64,000 nt of DNA from Brevibacillus dissolubilis. Lineage in GTDB: Bacteria > Bacillota > Bacilli > Brevibacillales > Brevibacillaceae. The stretch is taken from NCBI RefSeq assembly GCF_006170445.1, contig NZ_VCNA01000003.1, forward strand, positions 186,001 through 250,000, in the 5' to 3' direction. Positions 36,034 to 45,194 of the stretch are shown here, in pieces; positions within the stretch are counted from its first letter, which is position 1; every line of letters begins with the position of its first letter. Made by a program: the position numbers and the translations under genes. The notes beneath the pieces are model-generated. The model saw only the letters and a program-made list of their open reading frames with translations. It was not told the origin of the DNA and did no database searches.

Positions 36034-37590
36034 CTACAGTGGAATGTTGCCGTGCTTCTTCTTCGGACGGCTCTCTTCTTTATTGCGCAGCATATCGAGA
36101 GAGTGCTTGAGGTATTTGCGGGTTTCACGCGGGTCGATGACATCATCCACCATTCCGTGCTCAGCCGCTACATATGGGTTAGCGAACATATCGCGGTATT
36201 CAGCGATCTTGGCTTGACGAGTCGCTACTGGATCTTCACTGCCTTCGATCTCACGGGCGAAAATGATGTTGGCTGCCCCTTCTGGACCCATAACCGCGAT
36301 CTCTGCGTTCGGCCACGCGTAGACCACGTCAGCACCGATCGCTTTGGAGTTGAGCGCTACATACGCTCCGCCGTATGCTTTACGCGTGATGACCGTGATT
36401 TTTGGCACGGTTGCTTCAGAGTAAGCATAGAGGATTTTGGCACCGTGACGGATGATCCCGCCATGCTCTTGATTGATCCCTGGGAAGAAGCCGGTTACGT
36501 CCTCAAAAGTGATCAGCGGTACGTTGTACGAGTCGCACGTGCGGATAAAACGGGCCAGCTTGTCCGAGGAGTCGATGTCGAGACCGCCTGCCATCACCTT
36601 CGGCTGGTTGGCAATCAGACCCACTGTATGACCGTCGATGCGACCATAGCCGACGACAATGTTGCGGGCGAAGTCAGGCTGTACTTCCATGAAATCACCG
36701 TTGTCGACGATCATTTCCAGCACTTTTTTCACGTCGTATACCTTGGTTCCAGCTACCGGCACAAGGTCGATGATATCTTCGAGCCAATCGCCGGAATCAC
36801 CCGTGTACTCGATGCTCGGTGGTGCTTCTTTATAGCTTTGCGGCAGGAAGGAAAGCAGGCGGCGCACTTCCTCAAGCACTTCCGGTTCGGTCGCAGCCGT
36901 GAAGTGAGCATTCCCGCTGATGGATGAGTGGACGCGCGCGCCCCCTAAGTCTTCACTGGAGATTTTTTCTCCGGTAACGGTCTCGATAACCTTAGGACCG
37001 GTGATGAACATCTGGGAGGTCTTCTCCACCATGAACACATAGTCGGTGATTGCTGGAGAATAGACCGCACCACCCGCGCATGGGCCGAGAATGACAGAGA
37101 TCTGTGGAATAACGCCAGAGTAGATGGAGTTGCGGTAGAAAATATGACCGTAGCCGTCAAGAGAAACAACACCCTCTTGGATACGCGCACCGCCAGAGTC
37201 GTTCAGGCCGATGACAGGTGCGCCGTTTTTCGCGGCAAGATCCATGATGTTGGTGATCTTCTTCGCATGCATCTCGCCAAGCGCACCGCCGAATACGGTG
37301 AAATCTTGGGCAAAGACGTAGACGAGGCGGCCATTCACCTTGCCGTATCCGGTCACAACGCCTTCACCTGGCGCTTCCAGCTTATCCATGCCGAAGTTGG
37401 TGGCACGGTGTTTGATAAATGGGTTCAGCTCAACGAACGTGTCTCGGTCGAGCAAAATATCAATCCGCTCGCGAGCGGTCAGCTTGCCGCGGTTATGCTG
37501 GGCTTCGATCCGCTTATCGCCTCCGCCCAGCTCTACCTTGCGCTTGCGGTCGTACAGTTCACTGATTTTGTTATACATCGCTTCACTCAT
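36034..37590 (-). CDS. Acyl-CoA carboxylase beta subunit (propionyl-/methylmalonyl-CoA carboxyltransferase)
   Basis: About 518 residues, crotonase-type carboxyltransferase with two similar halves. Signatures: LTARERIDILLD, DFTVFGGALGEMHAKKI, LNDSGGARIQEGV, and in the second half ITFEDVTGFFPGINQEHGGIIRHGAKIL and ITRKAYGGAYVAL. It exchanges carboxyl between biotin and propionyl-CoA/methylmalonyl-CoA. No biotin carboxylase or biotin carrier is nearby. ATG 37590 follows GGAGG by eight bases and overlaps the stop of the upstream fusion gene. Neighbouring epimerase and mutase support the propionyl-CoA assignment. Confidence 0.9.
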   Translation of the reverse strand: MSEAMYNKISELYDRKRKVELGGGDKRIEAQHNRGKLTARERIDILLDRDTFVELNPFIKHRATNFGMDKLEAPGEGVVTGYGKVNGRLVYVFAQDFTVFGGALGEMHAKKITNIMDLAAKNGAPVIGLNDSGGARIQEGVVSLDGYGHIFYRNSIYSGVIPQISVILGPCAGGAVYSPAITDYVFMVEKTSQMFITGPKVIETVTGEKISSEDLGGARVHSSISGNAHFTAATEPEVLEEVRRLLSFLPQSYKEAPPSIEYTGDSGDWLEDIIDLVPVAGTKVYDVKKVLEMIVDNGDFMEVQPDFARNIVVGYGRIDGHTVGLIANQPKVMAGGLDIDSSDKLARFIRTCDSYNVPLITFEDVTGFFPGINQEHGGIIRHGAKILYAYSEATVPKITVITRKAYGGAYVALNSKAIGADVVYAWPNAEIAVMGPEGAANIIFAREIEGSEDPVATRQAKIAEYRDMFANPYVAAEHGMVDDVIDPRETRKYLKHSLDMLRNKEESRPKKKHGNIPL

Positions 37591-38425
37591 GACCCTGACC
37601 TCCGTTGTCTGCTGGGTATTGGCACAGTTCAAACAGGACGCCGCCAGCCGCTTTCGGATGCAGGAAGGCGATGCGTGCGCCGTGTGCGCCATCTTTCGGG
37701 GTTTCGTTGATCAGTTGAACACCATTGGCTTTCAGGTTGGCCAGTCGTTCGTCGATGTTGTCTACATCAAGGGCGATATGGTGGATGCCTTCGCCGCGTT
37801 TTTCGATGAACTTAGCGATTGGGCTCTCTGGGCTGAGCGGCTCTAACAGCTCGAAGCGGGTCTCGCCGATCCCAAGGAACGCCACCTTGACCTGCTCACT
37901 CTCCACCACTTCGGTTCCGAGCAGCTGCAGACCCAATTGCTCATAATAGAAAGGCAATGCGGCATCGATGGATTTGACCGCGATCCCGATATGTGCGATC
38001 TGTTTTGGCGGTTTGGTGAAGGTCATGGCTTTGCCTTTGGCATGCTGGTAGACAAAATCAACCGCTTCTTGTGTCGGTGTACCCGGTGTGAAGATTTTTT
38101 TGATGCCTTGTGACTCCAGGAACGGGATATCCTCCTGTGGAATCACACCACCGCCAAACACGATGATGTCATCTGCGCCCTTTTCCTTGAGCAGACGGAC
38201 GACCTCTGGGAACAATTCATTGTGCGCCCCAGACAGACAAGACAAGCCGATGAACTCAACGTCTTCCTGAATGGCCGCATTGACGATCTGCGCCGGAGTC
38301 TGACGCAGACCGGTATAGACGACTTCAAGCCCGCCGTCGCGCAGAGCCTGAGCGACGACCAGCGCCCCACGGTCATGACCGTCAAGACCTGGCTTGGCAA
38401 CCAAAACGCGAATTTTTCTCTCCAT
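37583..38425 (-). CDS. Fusion: methylmalonyl-CoA mutase B12-binding domain plus methylmalonyl-CoA epimerase
   Basis: 280 residues in one open frame. Residues 1-135 are the cobalamin-binding domain of methylmalonyl-CoA mutase: RKIRVLVAKPGLDGHDRG contains DxHxxG, whose histidine ligates cobalt, with SCLSGAH and FGGGVIP following. Residues 140-275 are a VOC-fold epimerase: QIAHIGIAVKSIDAALPFYYEQLGL, FELLEP, GEGIHHIALDVDNID and GVLFELCQ, with the metal-binding histidines and glutamates. The linker shows no stop and no good internal ribosome site. The mutase just upstream lacks a B12 domain, so this protein should complete it. ATG 38425 follows GGGGG. Confidence 0.9.
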   Translation of the reverse strand: MERKIRVLVAKPGLDGHDRGALVVAQALRDGGLEVVYTGLRQTPAQIVNAAIQEDVEFIGLSCLSGAHNELFPEVVRLLKEKGADDIIVFGGGVIPQEDIPFLESQGIKKIFTPGTPTQEAVDFVYQHAKGKAMTFTKPPKQIAHIGIAVKSIDAALPFYYEQLGLQLLGTEVVESEQVKVAFLGIGETRFELLEPLSPESPIAKFIEKRGEGIHHIALDVDNIDERLANLKANGVQLINETPKDGAHGARIAFLHPKAAGGVLFELCQYPADNGGQGHE

Positions 38426-38472
38426 TACATATATCCCCCTAAGCGGTGTATGGACCGAGTGATCGATCGGGC

Positions 38473-40125
38473 CTATACCGCGCGATATTCTCCAAATTCT
38501 TGTCTCAACACACCGCAAATCTCACCGATGGTCGCATACGCGCGGACACAATCGAGGATCAACGGCATCAGGTTATCCGTCCCCTTCGCTCCTTCACGCA
38601 AGCGATTGAGCGTTTGGTCGACTAACTGATTATCACGGCGTCCACGCAGCTCTTCAAGCTTTTCTTTTTGCTTTTGGCCCAAGGATGGGTCTACGCGAAG
38701 CAGATCTGGCTGTGGTTCGTTTTCGATGCGGAATTTATTCATCCCGACCACGATCTCTTCGCCGGATTCAATTTTGCGTTGGGTGTCATAGGATTGCTTG
38801 TGGATCTCACGCTGCATGTAGCCTGCCTCGACAGCAGATACCGCTCCACCCATCTTTTCGATCTTTTCCATGTATTCTAAGACACGCAGCTCCAGCTGAT
38901 CAGTCAGGTTCTCGATATAGTAAGAACCAGCCAGCGGGTCAACCGTGTCTGTTACGCCGCTCTCATACCCGATGATCTGCTGGGTACGGAGTGCGATGCG
39001 GGCAGAATCTTCGGTTGGCAGTGCGAGTGCTTCGTCACGGGAATTGGTGTGCAGACTCTGTGTGCCGCCGAGTACGGCTGCGAGTGCTTGCATGGTGACG
39101 CGGACGATGTTGTTATCCGGCTGTTGTGCAGTGAGTGTGGAGCCGCCTGTCTGTGTATGGACGCGGAACTGCCAAGATTTCGGGTTCTTCGCGTTGTAGC
39201 GCTCACGCATGAGACGAGCCCAGATGCGGCGTGCGGCGCGAAACTTGGCGATCTCTTCAAAGAAGTTGTTGTGTGCATTAAAGAAGAAGGACAGCTGTGG
39301 CGCAAACTTGTCGATATCAAGCCCGGCCTGCAGAGCCGCTTCGACGTAGGCAATCCCGTCTGCCAGCGTAAATGCCACTTCCTGCACCGCGCTTGCTCCT
39401 GCTTCGCGGATATGGTAGCCGCTGATACTGATTGTATTCCATTTCGGAACATGTTCAGCACAGTAGGCAAAAATATCGGTAATCAGACGCATCGACGGCT
39501 TCGGCGGGAAAATGTAGGTGCCGCGTGCGATATATTCTTTTAAAATATCGTTTTGGATTGTACCAGACAGCTTCTCAGACGTCACCCCTTGCTTCTCCGC
39601 TACGGCAATGTACATCGCCAGCAGCACAGAGGCAGGTGCATTGATCGTCATCGAGGTACTTACTTTATCAAGCGGGATATGGGCTAACAGGGTTTCCATG
39701 TCTTCAAGGGAGTCAATCGCCACCCCTACTTTACCCACTTCCCCTGTCGCCATCGGGTCGTCGGAATCGTAACCAATCTGTGTCGGCAGGTCAAAGGCGA
39801 CACTCAGACCTGTCTGCCCCTGCTCCAACAGGTAACGGAAACGCTTGTTGGTCTCTTCGGCTGAACCAAAACCCGCATACTGACGCATTGTCCAAAGCCT
39901 TCCACGGTACATCGTCGGCTGTACCCCGCGAGTATATGGATACTCACCCGGGAGACCGATATTTTCCATGTAAGCGTCATCAATATTCTCCGGAACATAG
40001 AGACGTTCTACCTCGATATCTGAAGAGGTGGTAAAACGCTCTTTGCGCTCTGGAGATTTCGCCAAGCGACCAGCCACTTGCTGTTGCCACTCTTGATAGA
40101 TTTGAGTAAAATCTTTGTTGGACAC
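38473..40125 (-). CDS. Methylmalonyl-CoA mutase, large (substrate-binding) subunit
   Basis: 550 residues, TIM-barrel catalytic subunit without the B12 domain. It isomerises (R)-methylmalonyl-CoA and succinyl-CoA using adenosylcobalamin. Specificity residues fit methylmalonyl-CoA rather than isobutyryl-CoA: tyrosine in WTMRQYAG (Tyr89 of the Propionibacterium enzyme) and arginine in PSMRLI (Arg207). [26 protein letters not shown] and [13 protein letters not shown] are also conserved. The start is GTG 40125 behind GGGGGAAA. First gene of the operon mutase, B12-epimerase, carboxyltransferase, followed by the peptidase. No MeaB-type chaperone gene is nearby. Confidence 0.93.
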   Translation of the reverse strand: MSNKDFTQIYQEWQQQVAGRLAKSPERKERFTTSSDIEVERLYVPENIDDAYMENIGLPGEYPYTRGVQPTMYRGRLWTMRQYAGFGSAEETNKRFRYLLEQGQTGLSVAFDLPTQIGYDSDDPMATGEVGKVGVAIDSLEDMETLLAHIPLDKVSTSMTINAPASVLLAMYIAVAEKQGVTSEKLSGTIQNDILKEYIARGTYIFPPKPSMRLITDIFAYCAEHVPKWNTISISGYHIREAGASAVQEVAFTLADGIAYVEAALQAGLDIDKFAPQLSFFFNAHNNFFEEIAKFRAARRIWARLMRERYNAKNPKSWQFRVHTQTGGSTLTAQQPDNNIVRVTMQALAAVLGGTQSLHTNSRDEALALPTEDSARIALRTQQIIGYESGVTDTVDPLAGSYYIENLTDQLELRVLEYMEKIEKMGGAVSAVEAGYMQREIHKQSYDTQRKIESGEEIVVGMNKFRIENEPQPDLLRVDPSLGQKQKEKLEELRGRRDNQLVDQTLNRLREGAKGTDNLMPLILDCVRAYATIGEICGVLRQEFGEYRAV

Positions 40126-40179
40126 TTATGGTTTCCCCCATTTCCAAACTTTCATTGTACGTGATATATCTTTAGTTTC

Positions 40180-40207
40180 ATTCTAGCACAGACCATCGGT
40201 TTTTCAA
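40180..40207 (-). promoter_or_regulatory. Sigma-A promoter of the methylmalonyl-CoA operon
   Basis: TTGAAA (40202-40207), 16 bases, TAGAAT (40180-40185) with an extended TGC in front, on the minus strand. About 55 bases upstream of the mutase start. Confidence 0.65.
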
Positions 40208-40270
40208 CGAAACTTCTGAGAATTCACCTAATGTCAGACTATTTTTGCAGTGATCCAAGGAGGGTATCTC

Positions 40271-40366
40271 ATGCGTAAACATCAATCCACAGTCGCCAAA
40301 ATCATCATCGTCCTGTTGGTGGTCTCTTTGATCGTTCCGGCCTTCTATGTATTTAGCCCATATTGA
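40271..40366 (+). CDS. 31-residue single-span membrane miniprotein (Prli42-like?)
   Basis: AAGGAGG lies seven bases before ATG 40271. The product has a basic N-terminus (MRKHQSTVAK), one hydrophobic helix (IIIVLLVVSLIVPAFYVF) and ends SPY. It is followed by a strong terminator. Size, topology and basic start resemble Prli42, the 31-residue anchor of the Listeria stressosome found in many Firmicutes, but I cannot confirm homology. Divergent from the methylmalonyl-CoA operon. Confidence 0.65.
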   Translation: MRKHQSTVAKIIIVLLVVSLIVPAFYVFSPY

Positions 40367-40395
40367 TCGGGATCGGAAGCGAATCACCAAAAAGG

Positions 40396-40439
40396 AAAGC
40401 CCTCTCGTTCGCAGTCAAAGTGCAAACGAGAGGGCTTTT
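40396..40439. terminator. Bidirectional terminator
   Basis: AAAGCCCTCTCGTT / AACGAGAGGGCTTT stem, with T runs suitable for the 31-codon gene on the plus strand and the surface-protein gene on the minus strand. Confidence 0.85.
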
Positions 40440-40458
40440 GTATGTGGCAGGGTAACAA

Positions 40459-42555
40459 CTATTTGTAGAGAACCACGCTGGAGGTCGTTGCATCCCATGT
40501 AAGACGATACTTGAGGGTATCAGCGACGAAACGGACTGGCACCATTGGCATGTTGTTTTTCAGATAGACAGCTGCTGGGAGTGTATAGGCTTTGCCGTTT
40601 ACTTTTACGGTTTTGGAGCCTACTGTGAATTCGATCTTGGTGGAACCGCTGATTACGGTAGCGGATGTTTTGCTCCAGTTAGTGGTAAGCTTCGCACCAT
40701 CACGCAGCAATTGGGCAGGGACAAAAGTATTGCCTGCTACCGTCTGTGGTGCTGCTGTCAGCGAATAACGCTTGCCGCCAAGGGTAAAGGCTGCATCATT
40801 GAGCTTGAAGCTAACCGCGTTCTTGTATGGGTTGCCGATCGTCACAGGACGAGCGAACAGCAGGTTGCGCTCTTCAGAAGAGTAGACACCGATGCTGTAG
40901 AGGCTTTGTGCGGCCGGGGTTTTGATGTTGGCTTGTTCACTTACCGCGATGTTAACTGCTGTGCTTGCCGCCACGTCTTGAGCTGGATAGATCACCAGGT
41001 TTTGACCACGGGTGGTTACATAGCTAGGGGTATAGCCGTTCACCGTAACAGTGGTGTTGGTGATGTATGCAGGAACAGCGAACCCGGATGGGAACGATAC
41101 TTCGATGAAGTCTTGGTTTTTCTTGAGTGGAACACCAAGAGCTTTAATTCCAACGGTTACGCCAGTAGCTACACTTGGAGTCGTTTTGCTCAAAGCGATG
41201 GTAGCGGTGCTGTTGTTCACCGGTACTGGTGTGGTAGGTGTCGTAGGCGTAGTTGGAGTTGTCGGCGTAGTCGGTGTGGTTGGGATGCTGCCAGAGCCGG
41301 TTACACTGAACTTGCGGGATACATAGCTGTCACCCTCGTATTTAACGGTCAGCGCATATTCACTGCTTGGTGTAATTGGGTTTTTCAACCACGCTTCATA
41401 AGCAAATACGATTTTTGCAGTGCTTGAGGAGCTGAAGCTGGAAGGGGTTTTCAGGCTGACCTTCTTGCCGCTGATTGCAACAGAGTATGGTTTGGTATTG
41501 TTGATGGTAACCGAGCTGGAATCGATGTAGCCTGGAACCATGTCGATGCTTGGGAACTCTACTTCGATCGTGCTGTTGGAGTACAGTTTTTCGTCGAGGC
41601 TTACTTCAAAGGAGTAAGAAGAACGGCTGCCTGCATTGTAATCAGACAAGGTCACCGGATAGTTCGAGTAGGTTGGCGTGGTGCTTGTGCTGCCTTTTTT
41701 GATCTCGAACTCTTCGGACTCATAGGTCTCACTGTCATATTCGACCTCGATGGTGTAATCATCATCAGCTGTCTTCGGTGTTTTCAGACCGAAGTCAGAG
41801 GTGAACTCGATCTCCAGCTCATCATCGCCGGATGCACCGGAAGGAACTTTGAGCTTAAGCTCAGAGCTGCTCACTTCTTCCACATCGGACGCTGTGTAGC
41901 CGTTGATCTCGACCTCATCAGAATCAAGGCTGTTCGGGATCATATCGCTGGTTGGGAACGTAACATAAATCCACTTGGAGCTGACCAGATCGTCTTCAAG
42001 GTCAAAAGCGCCGAGTGTCAGAGACGTTTTTTCACCTGTCGTGGTTTTACCGAAGGAAACATCGAATTCGTCGGAGTTGGAGCTGCTGCCTCCATCGTCT
42101 TCGATATCAATTTCGCCGTATTCATAGGAGGATTCATTGGTTGTTCTGACGCCCACTTCGTAGGTATCTTCATCTTCCGGGTTGGTGATCCCGTCCATGA
42201 TCTCTACCTCAATGGTATCTCCCTCCGAATAATCATCGGCCACTTCAATCTCGATTACTTTGCCGGATACATCTACGGAGTTCGGTTCATCGCCGTCCAC
42301 TTCTACATCGTCTTCACTGATGCCAGAAGAGACACCGAAATCGGAATCAAACTTGATGTAGATGATGTCGCCTTCTTCCAAGTCTTCTTCCAAATCAAAC
42401 TCAATGGTATAGTCCGTATCTGCATCAACTTCGGTATCGCCTGCATCTACAAAAACGCCGTCGATGGCGTGAGCTTTCGGAACAAATGTAAAAGGTGTAA
42501 CAGCTAATGCTGATGCCAGCACGACGCTGATCCGTTTGGTATTATTTTTTTTCAT
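40459..42555 (-). CDS. Secreted multi-repeat surface protein with copper-amine-oxidase-type C-terminal domain
   Basis: 698 residues. A Sec signal peptide ends at KAHAID. Four related modules of about 100-135 residues follow (about 31-155, 160-290, 295-415, 440-575), each with a pattern like TIEFDLEEDLEEGDIIYIKFDS, a VTINGY-type strand and a closing KTP or NP segment. Modules 1 and 2 are strikingly acidic. Between modules 3 and 4 is a PTT linker repeated five times. Residues 585-698 look like the copper amine oxidase N-terminal (stalk) domain common in surface proteins of Paenibacillus-like bacteria. No SLH domain or sortase motif. Function unknown; probably cell-envelope. GGGGAGG precedes ATG 42555. 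Confidence 0.8.
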   Translation of the reverse strand: MKKNNTKRISVVLASALAVTPFTFVPKAHAIDGVFVDAGDTEVDADTDYTIEFDLEEDLEEGDIIYIKFDSDFGVSSGISEDDVEVDGDEPNSVDVSGKVIEIEVADDYSEGDTIEVEIMDGITNPEDEDTYEVGVRTTNESSYEYGEIDIEDDGGSSSNSDEFDVSFGKTTTGEKTSLTLGAFDLEDDLVSSKWIYVTFPTSDMIPNSLDSDEVEINGYTASDVEEVSSSELKLKVPSGASGDDELEIEFTSDFGLKTPKTADDDYTIEVEYDSETYESEEFEIKKGSTSTTPTYSNYPVTLSDYNAGSRSSYSFEVSLDEKLYSNSTIEVEFPSIDMVPGYIDSSSVTINNTKPYSVAISGKKVSLKTPSSFSSSSTAKIVFAYEAWLKNPITPSSEYALTVKYEGDSYVSRKFSVTGSGSIPTTPTTPTTPTTPTTPTTPVPVNNSTATIALSKTTPSVATGVTVGIKALGVPLKKNQDFIEVSFPSGFAVPAYITNTTVTVNGYTPSYVTTRGQNLVIYPAQDVAASTAVNIAVSEQANIKTPAAQSLYSIGVYSSEERNLLFARPVTIGNPYKNAVSFKLNDAAFTLGGKRYSLTAAPQTVAGNTFVPAQLLRDGAKLTTNWSKTSATVISGSTKIEFTVGSKTVKVNGKAYTLPAAVYLKNNMPMVPVRFVADTLKYRLTWDATTSSVVLYK

Positions 42556-42740
42556 AATTGCCTCCCCAATTCTTTATCTATGTCCCCAGTTGAAAACAAT
42601 GGTTACAGTTTACCATAAAGTAGCTGAAGATTGTTTTAATAGCAAACAATTTATAAACTTTTATGGATTGAAAACTGTCTTTCTACTACTATGACGGGGT
42701 AGGGATGGAAAACGTTACACTTTTCGTGGAAAAATCTTTT

Positions 42741-43029
42741 GGGTGGGTGGTGTTCCTCATTGCTAGGGGGTGGGGTGACGACGGCTGGCAGGAGGCGTGC
42801 CTCGATTGAAAAACCGCAAGGGTGTTATTTCTGTCCGCTTCGGAAAAAGAAAGGACTATGGGCGGGGCAAAAACATCTGGGTATTACAAAGAAGTGAGAC
42901 TGTTTGCCCCTGGGTTGCTCAGAGAAGGTCGTATGTCCTTTCTTATTCCTACGCTAAGTTGGTTTTTCAAAAGAGGCTTGCCTCCTGCCAGCCGCCGTCT
43001 CCCCTGCCAACTTGGGATCACCTACCCGT
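42741..43029 (+). repeat. Long palindromic intergenic repeat, copy C
   Basis: Same plan as copies A and B. Outer arms CGGCTGGCAGGAGGC (about 42782-42796) and GCCTCCTGCCAGCCG (about 42979-42993), inner stem GAAAGGAC / GTCCTTTC, motif CTGTCCGCT at 42831-42839, and the core at 42864-42911 with GGGGCAAAAACATCTGGGT and GAAGTGAGACTGTTTGCCCC. The arms share little sequence with copies A or B. The remaining sequence from 42556 to 43166 has no gene. Confidence 0.85.
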
Positions 43030-43166
43030 GAAGATTTATACAAAAGATGTAGCCTTTTCTGTGAAGTAATATGAAATAAAAAAGAACTTATTAATAAGAA
43101 CTTATTTCCAATACACTATCAATTTTGTATAGTATACCTACATACAAAAAAGGGGGCTTCTTCAAG

Positions 43167-43742
43167 ATGGGAACCTATCAAGAGCAGAGACCAGTGCGAT
43201 TCCTAGAGGGTGAGAAGATTTATCTGCGACCGATCAGTATGGCGGATGCGGAGTTGTATTTTCATCATCTGTATCATCCGGAGGGACGCAGGCTGACGGG
43301 GACGCAGTTGATTCATACGAAGGAGCAGATCGAGCGGTATTTTGAAGGGAAAATGCAGGACCGCTCCTCTGTTCTGCTGTTGATTGCCTTGCGGGAGACG
43401 GACGAGGTGATTGGGGATGTGGCGCTTCAGAGTATTGATTCGTACAACCGGAATGCGAATATTCGGATTGCCATCTTCCAAGATGAGCATCAGGGCAAGG
43501 GCTATGGCTCTGAGGCGATGAAATTGATGCTGGATTATGGGTTTGGGATTGTGAACCTGCATCGGATCGAGTTGAATGTGTGGTCGTATAATGAGCGGGC
43601 CTCACATGTGTATGAGAAGCTCGGATTTAAGCGTGAGGGTGTGCAGAAGGATGCGTTGTACTACAACCATGAGTACCATGATTCGATCCTGATGGCGATC
43701 CTCGAAGATGAGTACCGGACCTTACATAAAAAGAAGGTCTAA
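43167..43742 (+). CDS. GNAT family N-acetyltransferase (RimJ/RimL type)
   Basis: 191 residues from ATG 43167, with GGGGG about ten bases upstream; an in-frame ATG at 43125 has no site. Acetyl-CoA binding is suggested by IAIFQDEHQGKGYGSEAMKLMLDYGF (the Q/R-x-x-G-x-G/A element), followed by LHRIELNVWSYNERASHVYEKLGFKREG. Such proteins acetylate amines on protein N-termini, spermidine or antibiotics; the substrate cannot be told. A single-gene unit with its own terminator, flanked by repeat copy C. Confidence 0.88.
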   Translation: MGTYQEQRPVRFLEGEKIYLRPISMADAELYFHHLYHPEGRRLTGTQLIHTKEQIERYFEGKMQDRSSVLLLIALRETDEVIGDVALQSIDSYNRNANIRIAIFQDEHQGKGYGSEAMKLMLDYGFGIVNLHRIELNVWSYNERASHVYEKLGFKREGVQKDALYYNHEYHDSILMAILEDEYRTLHKKKV

Positions 43743-43750
43743 GAACATAG

Positions 43751-43784
43751 AAAAAAGACGCCCATGATGATGGCGTCTTTTTTT
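43751..43784. terminator. Bidirectional terminator between the GNAT gene and bkdB
   Basis: AAAAAAGACGCC / GGCGTCTTTTTTT stem; good T runs on both strands. Confidence 0.9.
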
Positions 43785-43812
43785 GGTATATCTTGCGCTG
43801 GTGAGCGCTGTA

Positions 43813-45171
43813 TTAATAGAGCTTGGTGTCTGGTCCGATGTTCTCCAACTTTTGTTTGACAGCTTGGAGGAAACGGCCGCAGACGAGACCGTCGAGTACG
43901 CGGTGGTCTAAGGAGAGGCAGAGGTTGACCATAGAGCGGACTGCGATCATGTCGTTGATTACCACTGGGCGCTTGACGATGGACTCTACACTGAGGATCG
44001 CTGCTTGTGGAGCGTTGATGATCGGCGTGGACATGACAGAGCCGAAAGAGCCCGTGTTGTTAACCGTGAACGTACCGCCTGTCATGTCATCCATAGTGAG
44101 CTTGCCTGCACGGGTGCGGGCTGCGAGATCTTCGATAGATTTGGCGATACCGTAGACAGATTTTTGGTCAGCATCTTTGATCACTGGTACATACAGAGCG
44201 TCGTCTGTTGCTACCGCGATGGAGATGTTGATGTTTTTCTTCACGATGATTTTATCGCCAGCCCATTGGGAGTTGAGCATTGGGAATTCTTTGAGCGACT
44301 CCACCACGGCTTTGATGAAGAACGGCAGGAAGGTGAGGTTGACACCTTCTTTTTTCTTGAACTCGTCTTTGACACTGCTGCGGTAGTTGACGAGGTTGGT
44401 TACGTCTACTTCGACCATGGTCCAAGCGTGTGGTGCTTCGTGCTTGGATTGTACCATGCGGTTGGCGATGGTTTTGCGGATTGGTGTCACTGGGATCACC
44501 TGGTCGCCTGTTGCCACTGGGATGTCGTAGGATACGTTGGCTGCCGGAGTGCTTGTAGGCACTTGTGCCGCCGTTACGGTTGGAGTCTGGGTCACTTGAG
44601 CAGCTGCTGGTGCTGCTTGTGGTGCTGGTGCTTCCGCCACTGGTGCAGGAGCCGCTGCCGGAGCCTGACCGCCTGCATCAATGATTGCCTGCACGTCTTT
44701 ACGGGTCACACGGCCTTCTGCGCCGGTACCTGCTACACGGGACAGGTCGATGTTGTGCTCTTGTGCGAGGCGCATAACAGCTGGGGAATAGCGTTGTTTT
44801 GGTGCATCGCCCGCTGCTGGTGCAGGGGTGCTTGGAGCTGCTGCTTGTGGAACTGCGGCTGCTGGAGTTGCCGCTGGTGCAGGAGCTGCCTGTGGTGCTG
44901 GCGCTGCTGCCGGAGCAGGTGCGGATGCGCCGCCTTCTTCTTCGATATACAGAATCAGGGTGCCGACTGCTACTGTCTCCCCTTCTGCGACCACGATTTG
45001 GGATACGCGTCCGGATACAGTGGAAGGCACTTCTGCGTTTACTTTATCGGTGGTGACTTCTGCGAGTGGATCGTACTTTTTCACGACATCGCCTACGTTG
45101 ACGAGCCATTTGGAGATGGTACCCTCGGTCACACTCTCCCCGAGTTGGGGCATAAGCACTTGTGTTGCCAT
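43813..45171 (-). CDS. bkdB: Branched-chain 2-oxoacid dehydrogenase E2 (dihydrolipoyl acyltransferase)
   Basis: 452 residues. Lipoyl domain at 1-78 with the lipoylated lysine in EVTTDKVNAEVPS; Ala/Pro-rich linker (about 82-120); peripheral-subunit-binding domain (RYSPAVMRLAQEHNIDLSRVAGTGAEGRVTRKDV); second Ala/Pro linker; then the catalytic acyltransferase domain with LSLDHRVLDG. It transfers acyl groups from lipoamide to CoA. Last gene of the bkd operon. One lipoyl domain, as in BkdB of Bacillus. Confidence 0.93.
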   Translation of the reverse strand: MATQVLMPQLGESVTEGTISKWLVNVGDVVKKYDPLAEVTTDKVNAEVPSTVSGRVSQIVVAEGETVAVGTLILYIEEEGGASAPAPAAAPAPQAAPAPAATPAAAVPQAAAPSTPAPAAGDAPKQRYSPAVMRLAQEHNIDLSRVAGTGAEGRVTRKDVQAIIDAGGQAPAAAPAPVAEAPAPQAAPAAAQVTQTPTVTAAQVPTSTPAANVSYDIPVATGDQVIPVTPIRKTIANRMVQSKHEAPHAWTMVEVDVTNLVNYRSSVKDEFKKKEGVNLTFLPFFIKAVVESLKEFPMLNSQWAGDKIIVKKNINISIAVATDDALYVPVIKDADQKSVYGIAKSIEDLAARTRAGKLTMDDMTGGTFTVNNTGSFGSVMSTPIINAPQAAILSVESIVKRPVVINDMIAVRSMVNLCLSLDHRVLDGLVCGRFLQAVKQKLENIGPDTKLY

Positions 45172-45194
45172 GATTATATCCTCCTAGCTAGTGA

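Noticed and set aside
34875-36110. 411-codon plus-strand open frame
   Set aside because: Antisense to the M20 peptidase gene, with no ribosome site or recognisable domain.
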